A stretch of 64,000 bases of DNA from Alphaproteobacteria bacterium. Lineage in GTDB: Bacteria; Pseudomonadota; Alphaproteobacteria; Reyranellales; Reyranellaceae. The notes under the pieces are model-generated. The model worked only from the letters and a program-made list of their open reading frames with translations. It was not told the origin of the DNA and made no database searches. A program made the translations under genes and the position numbers. The stretch is from contig JAFKFL010000011.1 of the NCBI GenBank assembly GCA_017308235.1, positions 124,001 through 188,000 on the forward strand. Reading direction: 5' to 3'. Below, one piece after another: positions 33,674 to 43,813 of the stretch. Position 1 is the first letter of the stretch, and the number at the start of each line of letters is the position of its first letter.

Positions 33674-34554
33674 AGCGTTACCCGTCGGTAGACGACGCGC
33701 ATGTAGAAGATCGCCATGACGATGATCATGAAGGCGAGGATGTAGGCTGATGCCGATCCCATGCCAAAATTGTTGGGTGGCGCGAAGGTAATCTTGTAGC
33801 TGTACCAGGCCGCGACCCAGGTGGCATCGCCCGGCCCTCCTTGAGTGATGGCGAGGATCTCTTCGAACACGGCGAAGGCGAAAGCTGTGCGCAGAACCAG
33901 GATGACGGCGAGGATCTGCCGCAACATCGGCAGTGTGATGTGCCAGAAGCGTCGCCACGCGCTTGCACCATCAATGGCCGCTTGCTCGTAGAGTTCGCGC
34001 GGAATGCCCTGGAGGGCCGCGTGCACCAGGATGATCGCGAAGGGCAGCGTGCGCCAGACATAAGGGATGGCGACCGCGTAGAGGGCTGTGTCGGGAACGC
34101 CCGTCCAGTTGATCCGTTCGTGGATCAGGCCGGTCGACAGCAGGATCCGGTTCAGGAATCCGAACTGGAAACTATAGATGAAGGTCCAGATTAGGCCATT
34201 GGCGATCGGCGGGACGGCGTAGGGCAGCAGGATGAGAAACCGCGTGACGCGCGAGGTCCAAATGCCGGTCTGATTGATCAGTAGGGCGATCATCACCGCC
34301 AGGACGATCTCGCTCCCGACCGTGACGGCCGTGAAGATCAACGTGTTCTTGATGGCGGTCCAGAAAAGCGGGTCGGTGAGCACGCGGCCGTAATTCTCCC
34401 AGCCGCTGAAGGCGAAGACACCACGCCTGAGTTGCGCCAGGCCAACGCGATGCACTGACAAGTAACCCGCGTAAGCGACGGGGTAGGCCAACACCAAGGC
34501 CAGGAAGACGAGCGTCGGCAGATTCATGAACAGGGCAAAGCGCGAAGCCGGCAT
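33670..34554 (-). CDS. CUT1-type ABC transporter permease (MalF/UgpA type)
   Basis: A 294-residue permease, six predicted helices, EAA loop at ELYEQAAIDGASAWRRFWHI. It is the first permease of a sugar-type importer; its stop overlaps the next permease start. Upstream the frame stays open for about 25 codons with basic residues (SRSPWYRRE), which resembles the cytoplasmic N-terminus of relatives, but no good start codon was found there, so the ATG at 34554 is used. The binding-protein gene ends 73 bp upstream. Confidence 0.9.
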   Translation of the reverse strand: MPASRFALFMNLPTLVFLALVLAYPVAYAGYLSVHRVGLAQLRRGVFAFSGWENYGRVLTDPLFWTAIKNTLIFTAVTVGSEIVLAVMIALLINQTGIWTSRVTRFLILLPYAVPPIANGLIWTFIYSFQFGFLNRILLSTGLIHERINWTGVPDTALYAVAIPYVWRTLPFAIILVHAALQGIPRELYEQAAIDGASAWRRFWHITLPMLRQILAVILVLRTAFAFAVFEEILAITQGGPGDATWVAAWYSYKITFAPPNNFGMGSASAYILAFMIIVMAIFYMRVVYRRVTL

Positions 34555-34627
34555 CTCGCGCCGATACCAGGGGCTGCGGCTTCGCCCGCGCGCCGCAGCG
34601 ATGACGTGGGCCTCGGTGGTCAGGGGA

Positions 34628-35986
34628 TCAGACCTTGCGCTTTGCCTCGGCGATCCCCTTGATCAGATTGTCACAACACTGATCGGCGGTGATCTGGCCG
34701 GTAAGGCAGTTCTGGACCTCGATGTTCAGTTGGTCGGTCCAGGGGAAATGCCAAGGCTGATAGACCGAGGAACAGACTTCGCCGATATAGGTCGCCTTGT
34801 CCCAGATCTTGAGAATGGTCGGCACGTCACCCCATGGCGCCCAGCCCGTCTTGACTGCATCGCTGTTCATCACCGAGTTGTAGCCCGATCCCAGCATCGC
34901 ATCCTTGGCAAGACCGATCGCCTGCGTGTAGTTGCCGTCTTTGGTGCGGCCGCCGAGATATTGCAACAGCTTCCAGGCCCATTCCTTGTTCCGGTTTGCC
35001 GTCGTGACGAAATAGACATGCGCGTCAGCGATCGTCCTGCCATCGCCCGGCGATTCGAGGACCTTGACCTTGCCGGCGATCGGCGACTGCGTCGGATCGT
35101 TCACGACGTTCAGGCCGTAGTGGTGGTTGGGTCCGCGATAGAGGTTTTTGCCGGCCCCGAACGCTTTGGCCGAAGTCGTGAACTGGACCTTGAGCGATTC
35201 CGGATCGGCGATATCGAGGCCCTTCTCGAAGGTGTTGGCCCACCATTTCAGCGTCTCGCGGGCGATCGAGCCCGGGCCCAGCATATGGTTGCCCTGCTTG
35301 TCGAAGAAGGTGCCGCCGCGATTCCAGGTCATCTGGTACCAGGTGCCGGGCAGCTGCTCGAGACCGACGCCCGCGACCCACAGCACCGGGTAGCGTGAGA
35401 CGCCGTCTCTCTTGGCCTTCACGCAATGCTCGATGAATTCATCGTAGGTGGTGAACGGCTTGTCGATCTTCAGTTTCTCCAGCATGTCGACGTAGTAGTT
35501 CCACACCCATACAGCTGCGAAATAGGGAAGGCCAAGCGTCTTGCCGTCGATCGTTGCGACCTGCTTGGTGAAGGCCGAGAAGTCTTTGACGTAGTCCGCG
35601 ACCCCTGGAAGGCCGTCGAGCGGTTCGACCAGTCCTTGGTTGACGAAGTTGGGAAATGAAAAAGGCGAGGATTGCGACACGTCGATTTTCTCGCCGGCCG
35701 CATACATTGTCGTGAGTTTGGTCGGATGATCGTTGAAGGACGAGATGGTGGAATCGACCGGAACGCCCCAGTCCGCCTCGAACTGCTTGGCGATGCGCGT
35801 ATAAATATCGCCATAGGTCCAGACCACGAAGTTCAGGCGATCGACTTTGCCCTTTGGCGCCTCACTCCAGGGTCCGGTCTGCTGCCCGAGCGCCCCGCCG
35901 GCGGTGCCAACGATACCAAGACTCGCGGCGGCGCCAATCACGTGCCGCCTGCTTAGCTCCCGCCGATAGATCAGCTTGTTTGCCAC
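34628..35986 (-). CDS. CUT1-type sugar ABC transporter substrate-binding protein with Tat signal
   Basis: A 452-residue extracellular solute-binding protein (family 1). The preferred start is GTG at 35986, six bases after GGGGAGG; it yields a twin-arginine signal (RRELSRRHVIGAAASLG) so the protein is probably folded and exported by Tat. The mature part begins near GGALGQQ. Family features include WTYGDIYTRIAKQFEADWG, SQSSPFSFPNFVNQG, and YFVTTANRNKEWAWKLLQYL. It leads a transcription unit of binding protein, two permeases, aldolase and amidohydrolase. The ligand is unknown. The reading frame remains open to 37039, but the extra part has no matching signal and overlaps real genes. Confidence 0.88.
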   Translation of the reverse strand: MANKLIYRRELSRRHVIGAAASLGIVGTAGGALGQQTGPWSEAPKGKVDRLNFVVWTYGDIYTRIAKQFEADWGVPVDSTISSFNDHPTKLTTMYAAGEKIDVSQSSPFSFPNFVNQGLVEPLDGLPGVADYVKDFSAFTKQVATIDGKTLGLPYFAAVWVWNYYVDMLEKLKIDKPFTTYDEFIEHCVKAKRDGVSRYPVLWVAGVGLEQLPGTWYQMTWNRGGTFFDKQGNHMLGPGSIARETLKWWANTFEKGLDIADPESLKVQFTTSAKAFGAGKNLYRGPNHHYGLNVVNDPTQSPIAGKVKVLESPGDGRTIADAHVYFVTTANRNKEWAWKLLQYLGGRTKDGNYTQAIGLAKDAMLGSGYNSVMNSDAVKTGWAPWGDVPTILKIWDKATYIGEVCSSVYQPWHFPWTDQLNIEVQNCLTGQITADQCCDNLIKGIAEAKRKV

Positions 35987-36076
35987 GTCGAACCTCCCCA
36001 AAGTCTTCGGTGCCGCCTTGGCGTCGCAAGAACCTCGCCGGGATGGACGGCACTCTGTGTTCTGGTAGACAAGGCT

Positions 36077-36940
36077 ATGACGATTCTCTCGCTGGTGACA
36101 GCCCGGATTGCCGTCGATCTCGCTCCTTCGGCCGGCGGTGCCGTCTCGCGCTTTCGTGTCGATGGGATCGACCTGCTGCGTCGCATGGCCTCGATCGATA
36201 TTGACTCGGGGCGCGGCAACAATGCCGCTGCCTATCCGTTGGTTCCGTTTTCCAATCGCATCGCGAACGGTCGCCTCGACTTCGAAGGCGAGACCTTCTC
36301 CCTGAAACCCAACTGGCCCGGCGTTGCGCATCCAATGCATGGCGACGGCTGGTCGCACAGTTGGGACATCCTGCGAGCCGACGCACAGGCAGCCGAGATC
36401 GCCTACCTCCACGAGCCGGCCGGAGCGGAGGGAGGCTGGCCGTTCCGCTATCGGGCGCGACAGAGCTATCGGCTGCAGCCGGACCGACTGACCGTCACCC
36501 TGGAGATCGACAATCTCGAAGACCGGGTGGTACCGGCCGGCCTTGGCCTGCATCCCTTCTTCCTTAGGGAGCAAGACAGCGAGCTTGCCTGCAGCACCGA
36601 GGCCGTGTGGCAGACCGACGCCGAGGTCCTGCCGGTGAAGCGGGTGCCAGTGCCGGCTGAGTGGAACTTCAGCAAGCCACGTCGCGTCAACGAGGTCGTG
36701 CTGGACAATTGCTTCGACGGCTGGACAGGCAAGGCCACCATCCTCTGGCCCAGCCGGCGCCTGCGCCTCGATCTCGAGGCCAGCGAACCGTTCCGTCACG
36801 TCGTGATCTATGTACCACCCGGCCAGCCCTATTTCTGTGTCGAGCCGGTGAGCCATGCGAGCGGGCAGGTGGGCGCGCTGCCGCTGGCGCCTGGCGCGAC
36901 GCGCCGGGGCGAGATTGTCTTCCGTATCTCCGATTTGTGA
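36077..36940 (+). CDS. Aldose 1-epimerase family protein
   Basis: A 287-residue galactose-mutarotase-fold protein that would interconvert alpha and beta anomers of a free sugar. Conserved histidines are visible in HPMHGDGW and GLGLHPFF, and the catalytic Glu in YFCVEPVSHA. NNAAAYPLVPFSNRIANGRL is the N-terminal family signature. It faces the CUT1 binding-protein gene across 90 bp and is followed 6 bp later by an SDR gene, consistent with delivery of the right anomer to a sugar dehydrogenase. Confidence 0.88.
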   Translation: MTILSLVTARIAVDLAPSAGGAVSRFRVDGIDLLRRMASIDIDSGRGNNAAAYPLVPFSNRIANGRLDFEGETFSLKPNWPGVAHPMHGDGWSHSWDILRADAQAAEIAYLHEPAGAEGGWPFRYRARQSYRLQPDRLTVTLEIDNLEDRVVPAGLGLHPFFLREQDSELACSTEAVWQTDAEVLPVKRVPVPAEWNFSKPRRVNEVVLDNCFDGWTGKATILWPSRRLRLDLEASEPFRHVVIYVPPGQPYFCVEPVSHASGQVGALPLAPGATRRGEIVFRISDL

Positions 36941-36946
36941 GGGGCC

Positions 36947-37714
36947 ATGCCGTCTTTCGCTTCCTACCCCAGCCTCAAGGACCGCACCGTGTTCGTCTCG
37001 GGTGGCGGCTCGGGCATTGGCGCCTCGATTGTCGAGCATTTTGCCGGGCAGGGGGCGAAGGTGGGATTCGTCGATATCGACGAGCCGGCCTCAACGGCGC
37101 TCGTGAAGAAGATCGCGGCGGTGGGCCACGTCGCGCCTCTGTTCCTGAAAGGCGATGTCCGCGACGTAAAGGCTTATCAGGCGGCAATTGCAGAGGTGGC
37201 GGCGAAGCTCGGCACGATCACGGTGCTGATCAACAACGCCGCACGCGACGACCGGCACGACCTTGCGGATGTCACGCCAGCGTTCTGGGACGAGCGCATC
37301 GCCGTCAACCTGCGCCATCAGTTCTTCGCCATCCAGGCCGTGGCACCGGGCATGAAGGCGGCGGGCGGCGGTTCGATCGTGAATTTCAGCTCGGTCAGCT
37401 ACCACACCATGACCGCCCGGCTCTCGGTCTACGAGGCAGCGAAGGCGGCGGTCATCGGCCTGACACGTGGCCTCGCGCGCGATCTCGGGCCTGACAAGAT
37501 CCGGCTGAACGCGATCACGCCGGGCTGGATCATGACGCAGCGCCAGATCGACCTCTGGCTCACGCCCGAGGCCGAGGCTGATCTCATGAAAGCGCAATGC
37601 CTCAAGGAGAAGGTCTACCCACCCGATATCGCGCGTATGGCATTGTTCCTGGCGTCAGACGACAGCCGCCTGATCTCGGCACAAAATTTCGTCGTCGACG
37701 GCGGGCGGATGTAA
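36947..37714 (+). CDS. Short-chain dehydrogenase/reductase, probable sugar dehydrogenase
   Basis: A 255-residue classical SDR. The cofactor motif is SGGGSGIG (residues 18-25, replacing TGxxxGIG) and D42/D44 after strand 2 suggests NAD rather than NADP. The catalytic Ser149, Tyr162 and Lys166 (SVYEAAK) are intact, and NNAA lies at 96-99. The C-terminus ends FVVDGGRM as in many sugar and alcohol dehydrogenases. Six base pairs after the aldose epimerase gene, so it likely oxidises the same aldose to a lactone as the first step of an oxidative sugar route. Confidence 0.88.
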   Translation: MPSFASYPSLKDRTVFVSGGGSGIGASIVEHFAGQGAKVGFVDIDEPASTALVKKIAAVGHVAPLFLKGDVRDVKAYQAAIAEVAAKLGTITVLINNAARDDRHDLADVTPAFWDERIAVNLRHQFFAIQAVAPGMKAAGGGSIVNFSSVSYHTMTARLSVYEAAKAAVIGLTRGLARDLGPDKIRLNAITPGWIMTQRQIDLWLTPEAEADLMKAQCLKEKVYPPDIARMALFLASDDSRLISAQNFVVDGGRM

Positions 37715-37733
37715 ACGAGGTCCTCCGTCGGCG

Positions 37734-38960
37734 CTACTTGCGGTCCTTGTAGGGAGGGATCGGGTAGACGGCTTTGGCGGTGGCGATCTCGGGCGGATAG
37801 ACCACCTCCACGCCCTCCGGCAGGTTCTGCATCACCGCGAACTCGTTCTTGAACTGCTTGCCGGTCGCGTCGATCTCATACGGGCCGGTGACGGTGACGA
37901 TCTTGTTGTTGAGCTTGAGCGCCGCCTCCTTGAGCTTGGCTGCGTCAAGCGTTTGCGCCTCCTGGATGAATTGCTCCAGCACCGCGCCCGCACCGTAGGC
38001 CAGCGCCGTCTGGAAGTCCGCCGGATAGGGGGCTTTCGGGAACAGCTTGGCGTACCGCTCCATCATCTGCGCCCGGGTGAGGCCGCCGGTGACCTTCCAG
38101 TTGATCCGGTCGTGCAGCAGGGTCTGGCTGAAGTGATAGAGCGCATCCTTGCCGATCGCGAGGAACTGCGGCTGCGAGCCATAGACGAAATAGACGCCCT
38201 TGAAATCGACATTCATCTCGCGCAGTTGGCGCGCCATCGTCATCTGGTCGCCCTCGTAGGCGGTCGGCATGAAGACGTCGGCGCCGCTCGCCTTGGCTTT
38301 CTGGATCAGGATGTTGAAGTCCTTCGTTCCCTTGGCGAACTTCTCGTCCATCGTGACCTCGATGCCGAGCTTCTTCGCCTCGTCCATCGCGCCGTTGGTC
38401 AGCGCCGCCGGGAACGGCTCGTCGAGATAGGCGAAGGCGATCTTCTTGACGCCCAGCTCGCCGAAGGCCTTCACGCCCGGCCGGCCGAGCAGGGTGCCGG
38501 CCTGCTGCGTCGCCGATACGACGTACTTGTAGCCCTGGGCATAGATCGAATCGGCCGACGCCGACCAGATCACCATGAATTTGTTGTTGGTCTCCGTCGT
38601 GTTGACCGCCGCCGCCGTCAGCGTCGAGCCGAACGGGCCGAAACAGAGATCGACCTTCTCGTCCTTGATCAGCGTCTCATAGACCTTGGGCACGATCGTC
38701 TTATCGCTGCGGTCGTCGAGCTTCACCAGCTCGACCTTGCGCTTGGTCCCGCCGAGCGCGATGCCGCCGCGGCTGTTGACGTCATCGACCCAGATCTCCG
38801 CGCCGCGCAACCCCGATTGGGCGGCGAGCGCGAACGTGCCGGTCGACGACACCGTCATGCCGATGCGGATCGGCTTGGCATCTTCGGCCCATGCCCTTCG
38901 GACGGCGATCGTGCCGACGGTTGCTGCAATCAGGGTTCTTCTTGGCAGGGCTTTTGTCAT
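37734..38960 (-). CDS. LIV-type ABC transporter substrate-binding protein
   Basis: A 408-residue periplasmic binding protein (Peripla_BP_6 type). The signal peptide ends near RRAWA. The mature part opens IRIGMTVSSTGTFALAAQSG and includes ELVKLDDRSDKTIVPKVYE, the usual lobe-1 signature. Members bind branched-chain amino acids, amides, urea or aromatic acids. It is the last gene of a cyclase-livM-livH-livG-livF cluster, 50 bp after livF, and convergent with the SDR gene (19 bp). The start at 38960 has the expected MTKALPRRT opening; the frame is open further upstream. Confidence 0.9.
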   Translation of the reverse strand: MTKALPRRTLIAATVGTIAVRRAWAEDAKPIRIGMTVSSTGTFALAAQSGLRGAEIWVDDVNSRGGIALGGTKRKVELVKLDDRSDKTIVPKVYETLIKDEKVDLCFGPFGSTLTAAAVNTTETNNKFMVIWSASADSIYAQGYKYVVSATQQAGTLLGRPGVKAFGELGVKKIAFAYLDEPFPAALTNGAMDEAKKLGIEVTMDEKFAKGTKDFNILIQKAKASGADVFMPTAYEGDQMTMARQLREMNVDFKGVYFVYGSQPQFLAIGKDALYHFSQTLLHDRINWKVTGGLTRAQMMERYAKLFPKAPYPADFQTALAYGAGAVLEQFIQEAQTLDAAKLKEAALKLNNKIVTVTGPYEIDATGKQFKNEFAVMQNLPEGVEVVYPPEIATAKAVYPIPPYKDRK

Positions 38961-39010
38961 GATGCGTTCTCCCTTCCCCTCATGGAGGCTAGCAACGGGC
39001 AGCCGCCGGG

Positions 39011-39774
39011 TCACGTATCGATGCGGTAGTCGACCCACTCGGCGATCAGTTCACGCAGGCCGGCATCCTCGCGGAATGCGCGGGCCGAGCCGTCGACCTT
39101 GTTCTGGCCGAGCTCGAGCACATAGAGATGGTCGCAGACCTGCACGCACTGGCGCACGTTCTGGTCGACCAGAAGGACGGTGATGCCCTGCGCGGGCAGG
39201 CCACGGATGAAGGCGTAGATGTCGGCGCTGATGCGCGGGGCGATCATCGCCGTCGGCTCGTCGAGCAGCAGCACGCGGGGCCTGAGCGCCAGTGCCCGGC
39301 CGAGCTCGAGAAAGCGCTGCTGGCCGCCGCTCATCGCGCCCGCCATGTCGCGCCGTCGCTCGCGCAGCATCGGGAACTGGGCGTAGGCGCGTTCCAGCGC
39401 CTCCCCGACCCGGGCGCGGTCGCCGCGGAATGACCAGCAGGCGAGCCGCAGATTGTCCTCGACCGAAAGCTCGTTGAAGAGGCTGCGATGCTGCGGCACG
39501 AGCGCGATGCCATGCTCGATGAACTTCCAGGGCGGCATCCCGGTCACGCGCCGGCCGTCGACCAGCACGTCGCCCGCGACCGGCTTCAGGAGGCCGTAGA
39601 GCGCGCGCAGCGCCGTCGACTTGCCGGCGCCGTTGGGGCCGATCACGCCGGTGATGAGGCCGCGCCTCGCCTGGAGCGAGAGTCCGCGCAGGATGCGGAT
39701 GTCGCCATGGTAGGCCACATCGACGCCCTTGAGCTCCAACGCCGCGGGCTCGTCCCGGCTCGCGTTCTCCATCG

Positions 39775-39778
<4 letters not shown>
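39011..39778 (-). CDS. livF: LIV-type ABC transporter ATP-binding protein (LivF)
   Basis: A 255-residue ATPase of the branched-chain amino acid importer family. Motifs: Walker A GPNGAGKSTALRA, Q-loop ALVPQHRSLFNEL, signature MSGGQQRFLELGRAL, Walker B VLLLDEPTAMI, H-loop replaced by VLLVDQNVRQC as in typical LivF. Start overlaps the livG stop by 4 bp. Works as a heterodimer with LivG under the LivHM channel. The true substrate depends on the binding protein and is unknown. Confidence 0.92.
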
Positions 39779-40484
<706 letters not shown>

Positions 40485-40488
<4 letters not shown>

Positions 40489-41366
40489 CGCCGCGATCTC
40501 GTGCCGAGGATGCCCGAGGGGCGGAAGAAGATCGTGCCGATCAGGATGGCAAAGCCCACGATCTGCGCCATGGCCTGGGGCAGGAACACCGTCGCCATCT
40601 GCTCGGCCAGACCGTAGATCACGCCCGCGAGCAGGGCGCCCATCGGATTGCCTAGCCCGCCCAGCACCACGACGATGAAGGCGATGATCGTGTATTCGGC
40701 GCCGGAGAAGGGATTAAACGCGGGGAACACCAGTGCGATCAGGACGCCGGTGACGCCGGCCAGCGCCGTTGCGAGCGCGAAAGCGAACGCCGACAGCCGG
40801 ACGATGTCGACGCCCATGATCTGGATCGCCTCGCGATTCATGATCGCCGCGCGCAGCGCCTTGCCGGGAAGCGTGCGGAACAGGAACCAGGCGAGCGCCA
40901 GCGACAGCACCGCGGTGATGCCGAGCGCCACCAGTCGCGCCGTCGAGACGTAGATTGGCCCCAGCGGCACCGACACCGGGCTGAACGTGTCGTCGATCGA
41001 GCGCGAATCGGCTCCGAACAGCAGCAGCATGAGAGCGGCCGCCGCGATCGACACGCCGTAGAACATCAGGAACGACATGAGTTCGGGGTCGTCGCTCAGC
41101 GCAAGGCGCGGGATCAGCACGTAGTAGAGAGCCCAACCGGCGGCGAAGAAAGCGATGGCGGCCACGGGCAGCGCCAGGAGCGGCGGCACGCCCAACCCGC
41201 TGAACAGCGCGAAGGCGAGGAAGGAGCCCGCGATCACGAACTCGCCGTGGGCGAAGTTGACCACACGTAGCACGCCGTAGAGCAGGGTGAGGCTGACGCC
41301 GACCAGGGCGTAGATGCCGCCCACGATCAATCCGTTGGCCAGCCCGTTGAGGATCAGCAGTCCCAT
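40485..41366 (-). CDS. livH: LIV-type ABC transporter permease (LivH)
   Basis: A 293-residue permease with about eight helices. Opening GLANGLIVGGIYALVGVSLT and the NFAHGEF motif near residue 37 are LivH signatures. The ATPase-docking loop contains ALRAAIMNREAIQIMGVD. The ATG at 41366 is 8 bp after the livM stop; the open frame continues upstream but lacks homology. It forms the channel with LivM. Confidence 0.93.
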
Positions 41367-41374
41367 GGCGCCTC

Positions 41375-42337
41375 CTACGGCACGTAGCGGCGCCATTGCG
41401 GTTTGCGCCGCAGCAGCGTGCCAACGATGCCGCGAGGCAGGAACAGCACCAGCGCCACCGTTGCCACGCCCAGGATCAGGAGGTTGAGCAACGGGAAGCG
41501 TCGCCAGATAAGCTCGTCGAGCCAGACCATGGCGACCGCGCCGACGACCGGTCCGGTGACGGTGCCGAGGCCGCCCGCAACGGCATAGATGACCGTCTTG
41601 GCCGTGGTCAGCGTGTTGAAGGCGGTCTCGGTGTCGACCACGTTGGTGTACCACGCCTCGACGCCGCCGCAGATTGCAGGAAAGGCCGCCGAGATCAGCC
41701 AGCCATAGAGCCGGATCCGGGGGACGTTAACCCCCATCATGTCGGCGGCATCGGGATCATCGCGGGTGGCGCGCAGCGCCTTGCCCAGCCGCGAGCGCGC
41801 GAGCCAGAGGATCGTCGCCAGCGCCGCCACCATGACGGCCATCATCACATAGAAGCTGTGCACGGGTTCGGCCCGGCTGCCGAGCTGGAGGCCGAAGCTG
41901 CCGCCGGTGAGCCAGTCCGGCAGGTTGGTGATCGTGAGCCGGCAGACGCCGGCCAGTGCCAGGTTGACGATGCCGAAATAGATGCCGGAAAGGCGCAGCG
42001 TCGGCGCGAACAGGAGCGCCAGCACGAGGCCCGCGACGCCAGCCAGGGGCAGCGCCAGGAAGATCGGCACTGCCGCCTTCTTCACCAGGATCGCGGTCGT
42101 GAAGGCGCCGACGCCGTAGAACGCCACATAGCCGAAGGGCAGGTAGCCCGCGAAGCCGGCCGCGACGTTGAAGGCCGATGCCATGGTGATCCACAGCATC
42201 AGGTAGAAATGGAAGGCGATGTTGCCTCCCAGAAAAGGCACCAACGCGAAATAGACGAGCAACACGCCGCCGATGAGGGCGGCGAGCATGAAATAGATCC
42301 GGTCGGCCGGTTCGAGAGTGCGGGAGGACAGTGCCAT
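41375..42337 (-). CDS. livM: LIV-type ABC transporter permease (LivM)
   Basis: A 320-residue permease with eight to ten helices. Conserved segments: FNVAAGFAGYLPFGYVAFYG, GIYFGIVNLALAGVCRLTI, SRLGKALRATRDDPDAADMM (ATPase-docking loop) and AGGLGTVTGPVVGA. All fit LivM. It begins 9 bp after the stop of the nucleotide cyclase gene, with no space for a separate promoter or terminator. This places the cyclase in the same transcript. Confidence 0.92.
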   Translation of the reverse strand: MALSSRTLEPADRIYFMLAALIGGVLLVYFALVPFLGGNIAFHFYLMLWITMASAFNVAAGFAGYLPFGYVAFYGVGAFTTAILVKKAAVPIFLALPLAGVAGLVLALLFAPTLRLSGIYFGIVNLALAGVCRLTITNLPDWLTGGSFGLQLGSRAEPVHSFYVMMAVMVAALATILWLARSRLGKALRATRDDPDAADMMGVNVPRIRLYGWLISAAFPAICGGVEAWYTNVVDTETAFNTLTTAKTVIYAVAGGLGTVTGPVVGAVAMVWLDELIWRRFPLLNLLILGVATVALVLFLPRGIVGTLLRRKPQWRRYVP

Positions 42338-42346
42338 CGGATGTGG

Positions 42347-43756
42347 TCAGGGGATCTCGTAGACTGCCATTTCCGAGGCGATGCCGCGCAAGGCGTGCTG
42401 ATGCACCGCAGGCGTGAGACCGTCGGCTTTGAGCAGGCTGGCGCTCAGCGCATTGCCGATCACGCTGCCGGTCGCCAGGATCGAGGGCGTCGAGGCGAGG
42501 CCCTGCACCCGCGAGGCGATGTTCACGGTCTGGCCGAAATAGTCCTGCCGCTCGTTCAGAGTCACGGCGAGGCACGGCCCTTCGTGGATGCCGATCTTGA
42601 GCAGCAGGTCGTCGCGGCCGTGCGAGGCGTTCAGCTTGCGCATGGCCTCGCGCATGCGGAGCGCGGCAGCGAGCGCATGGTCCGGCGTGAGAAAGGTCGC
42701 CATCACGGCATCGCCGATGGTCTTGACCACGGCGCCGCCCTCGGCCGCGACGATATCGTGCAGCGTGTTGAAATGCTCGCGCACGAGGTCGAAGGCGACC
42801 AGATCGCCGACCCGCTCGTAGAGCTCGGTCGAGCCCTTGAGATCGGTGAACAGGAAAGTGAGGCTGGTGATCTTCAGCCGCTGATCGATATCGAGCGTAT
42901 CGGTGCGATAGATGTCGCGGAACGTCTGGTTGGACAGCAGGCGTTTAGCGGTCAGGAACGGCCGCCGGTTGCCGATGATGCGCTGCAGAGCATCGTTGGC
43001 CACCCAGATCACGGGCAGGACCCGGCCGGAGGTGCGATTCTCGAGCGCTAGCCGCACCGGGCCCGGCCGCATCTCCGTCGTGCCGGCTGGCGCATGCAGG
43101 TCGGTATAGACAAGCGTCAGGCCCTGCCGGTCGCTGGTCGGCTCACCCTTCACGTCGATGAACTGCGCCGCGTGCATCACCGGCTCGAGGACGATGAGGG
43201 TTTCCGCCGGAAGCTGCAGCGACAGGATCGCCTTGTCGCCGGCCGGCAGCTCGACCGAATCGAGCGTTACCTGCTGGAGCGCCGCCTCGAGACTGTCCCT
43301 GGGCAGGTCGACGCCGGTGCCCCAGAAGACCTGGCGATAGTATTCCCAGATCGGAAGGTCCTCGGGATTGTGCACGCCGATCCGCCGCGCCCGCGGGCTC
43401 ACCGTGAAGCTCACCTCGACCATTTCGTCGAGCGTCGGCTCGTTGTGGACGGCGCAGAACGCGCAGTAATATTCGTCGGAGCGCACACTCTTCAACGTGG
43501 TGTTGGTATCAAGCACGCCGCCGCAGCTCGGGCAGAGCACATTCCACGACATCTCGAACAGGCCGATCCGCGCCGCATGCAAGAGCGTCGCGATGGTCTT
43601 CTCTTCGTCGAGAGTCTCGCGTCGGGCGAGGTCGAGGGCATTGATGCGGGCGAGCCGGTGGTCCGGCGCCTCCCGCACCAGCCGCTCGAGTGCGGCCACG
43701 CAATCCGCATCGGCCGATTGGCGCAGGACGGCAAACAAGGCTTGCGCTTCGCTCAT
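42347..43756 (-). CDS. Class III adenylate cyclase with N-terminal zinc ribbon (DUF5939-like)
   Basis: A 469-residue protein. The N-terminal half contains a zinc ribbon with Cys75, Cys78, Cys98 and Cys101 (VLCPSCGGVL and YYCAFCAVHN), as in the DUF5939 domain found before some bacterial cyclases. The C-terminal class III cyclase domain (about 298-469) has both metal Asp residues, Asp305 (FTDLKGST) and Asp349 (KTIGDAVMATF), the adenine-selecting pair Lys345 and Asp405, and the transition-state Asn412 and Arg416 (VNIASR). All catalytic positions are present, so cAMP synthesis is expected. No membrane helix. It is the first gene ahead of livM-livH-livG-livF. Confidence 0.87.
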   Translation of the reverse strand: MSEAQALFAVLRQSADADCVAALERLVREAPDHRLARINALDLARRETLDEEKTIATLLHAARIGLFEMSWNVLCPSCGGVLDTNTTLKSVRSDEYYCAFCAVHNEPTLDEMVEVSFTVSPRARRIGVHNPEDLPIWEYYRQVFWGTGVDLPRDSLEAALQQVTLDSVELPAGDKAILSLQLPAETLIVLEPVMHAAQFIDVKGEPTSDRQGLTLVYTDLHAPAGTTEMRPGPVRLALENRTSGRVLPVIWVANDALQRIIGNRRPFLTAKRLLSNQTFRDIYRTDTLDIDQRLKITSLTFLFTDLKGSTELYERVGDLVAFDLVREHFNTLHDIVAAEGGAVVKTIGDAVMATFLTPDHALAAALRMREAMRKLNASHGRDDLLLKIGIHEGPCLAVTLNERQDYFGQTVNIASRVQGLASTPSILATGSVIGNALSASLLKADGLTPAVHQHALRGIASEMAVYEIP

Positions 43757-43813
43757 GGTCCCACGCTACGCTGAAAAGCCAGGACCGGCAATTTTCCATC
43801 GCCGGCGTCGGCA

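Noticed and set aside
35987-37039. Upstream extension of the CUT1 binding protein frame by about 350 codons
   Set aside because: It runs antisense through the aldose epimerase gene. The GTG at 35986 with a strong ribosome site and a Tat signal gives the correct start.
41396-43051. A 551-codon open frame on the plus strand across livM and the cyclase
   Set aside because: Very low complexity (Arg, His, Gln, Asp) and antisense to two genes with full catalytic or channel motifs.
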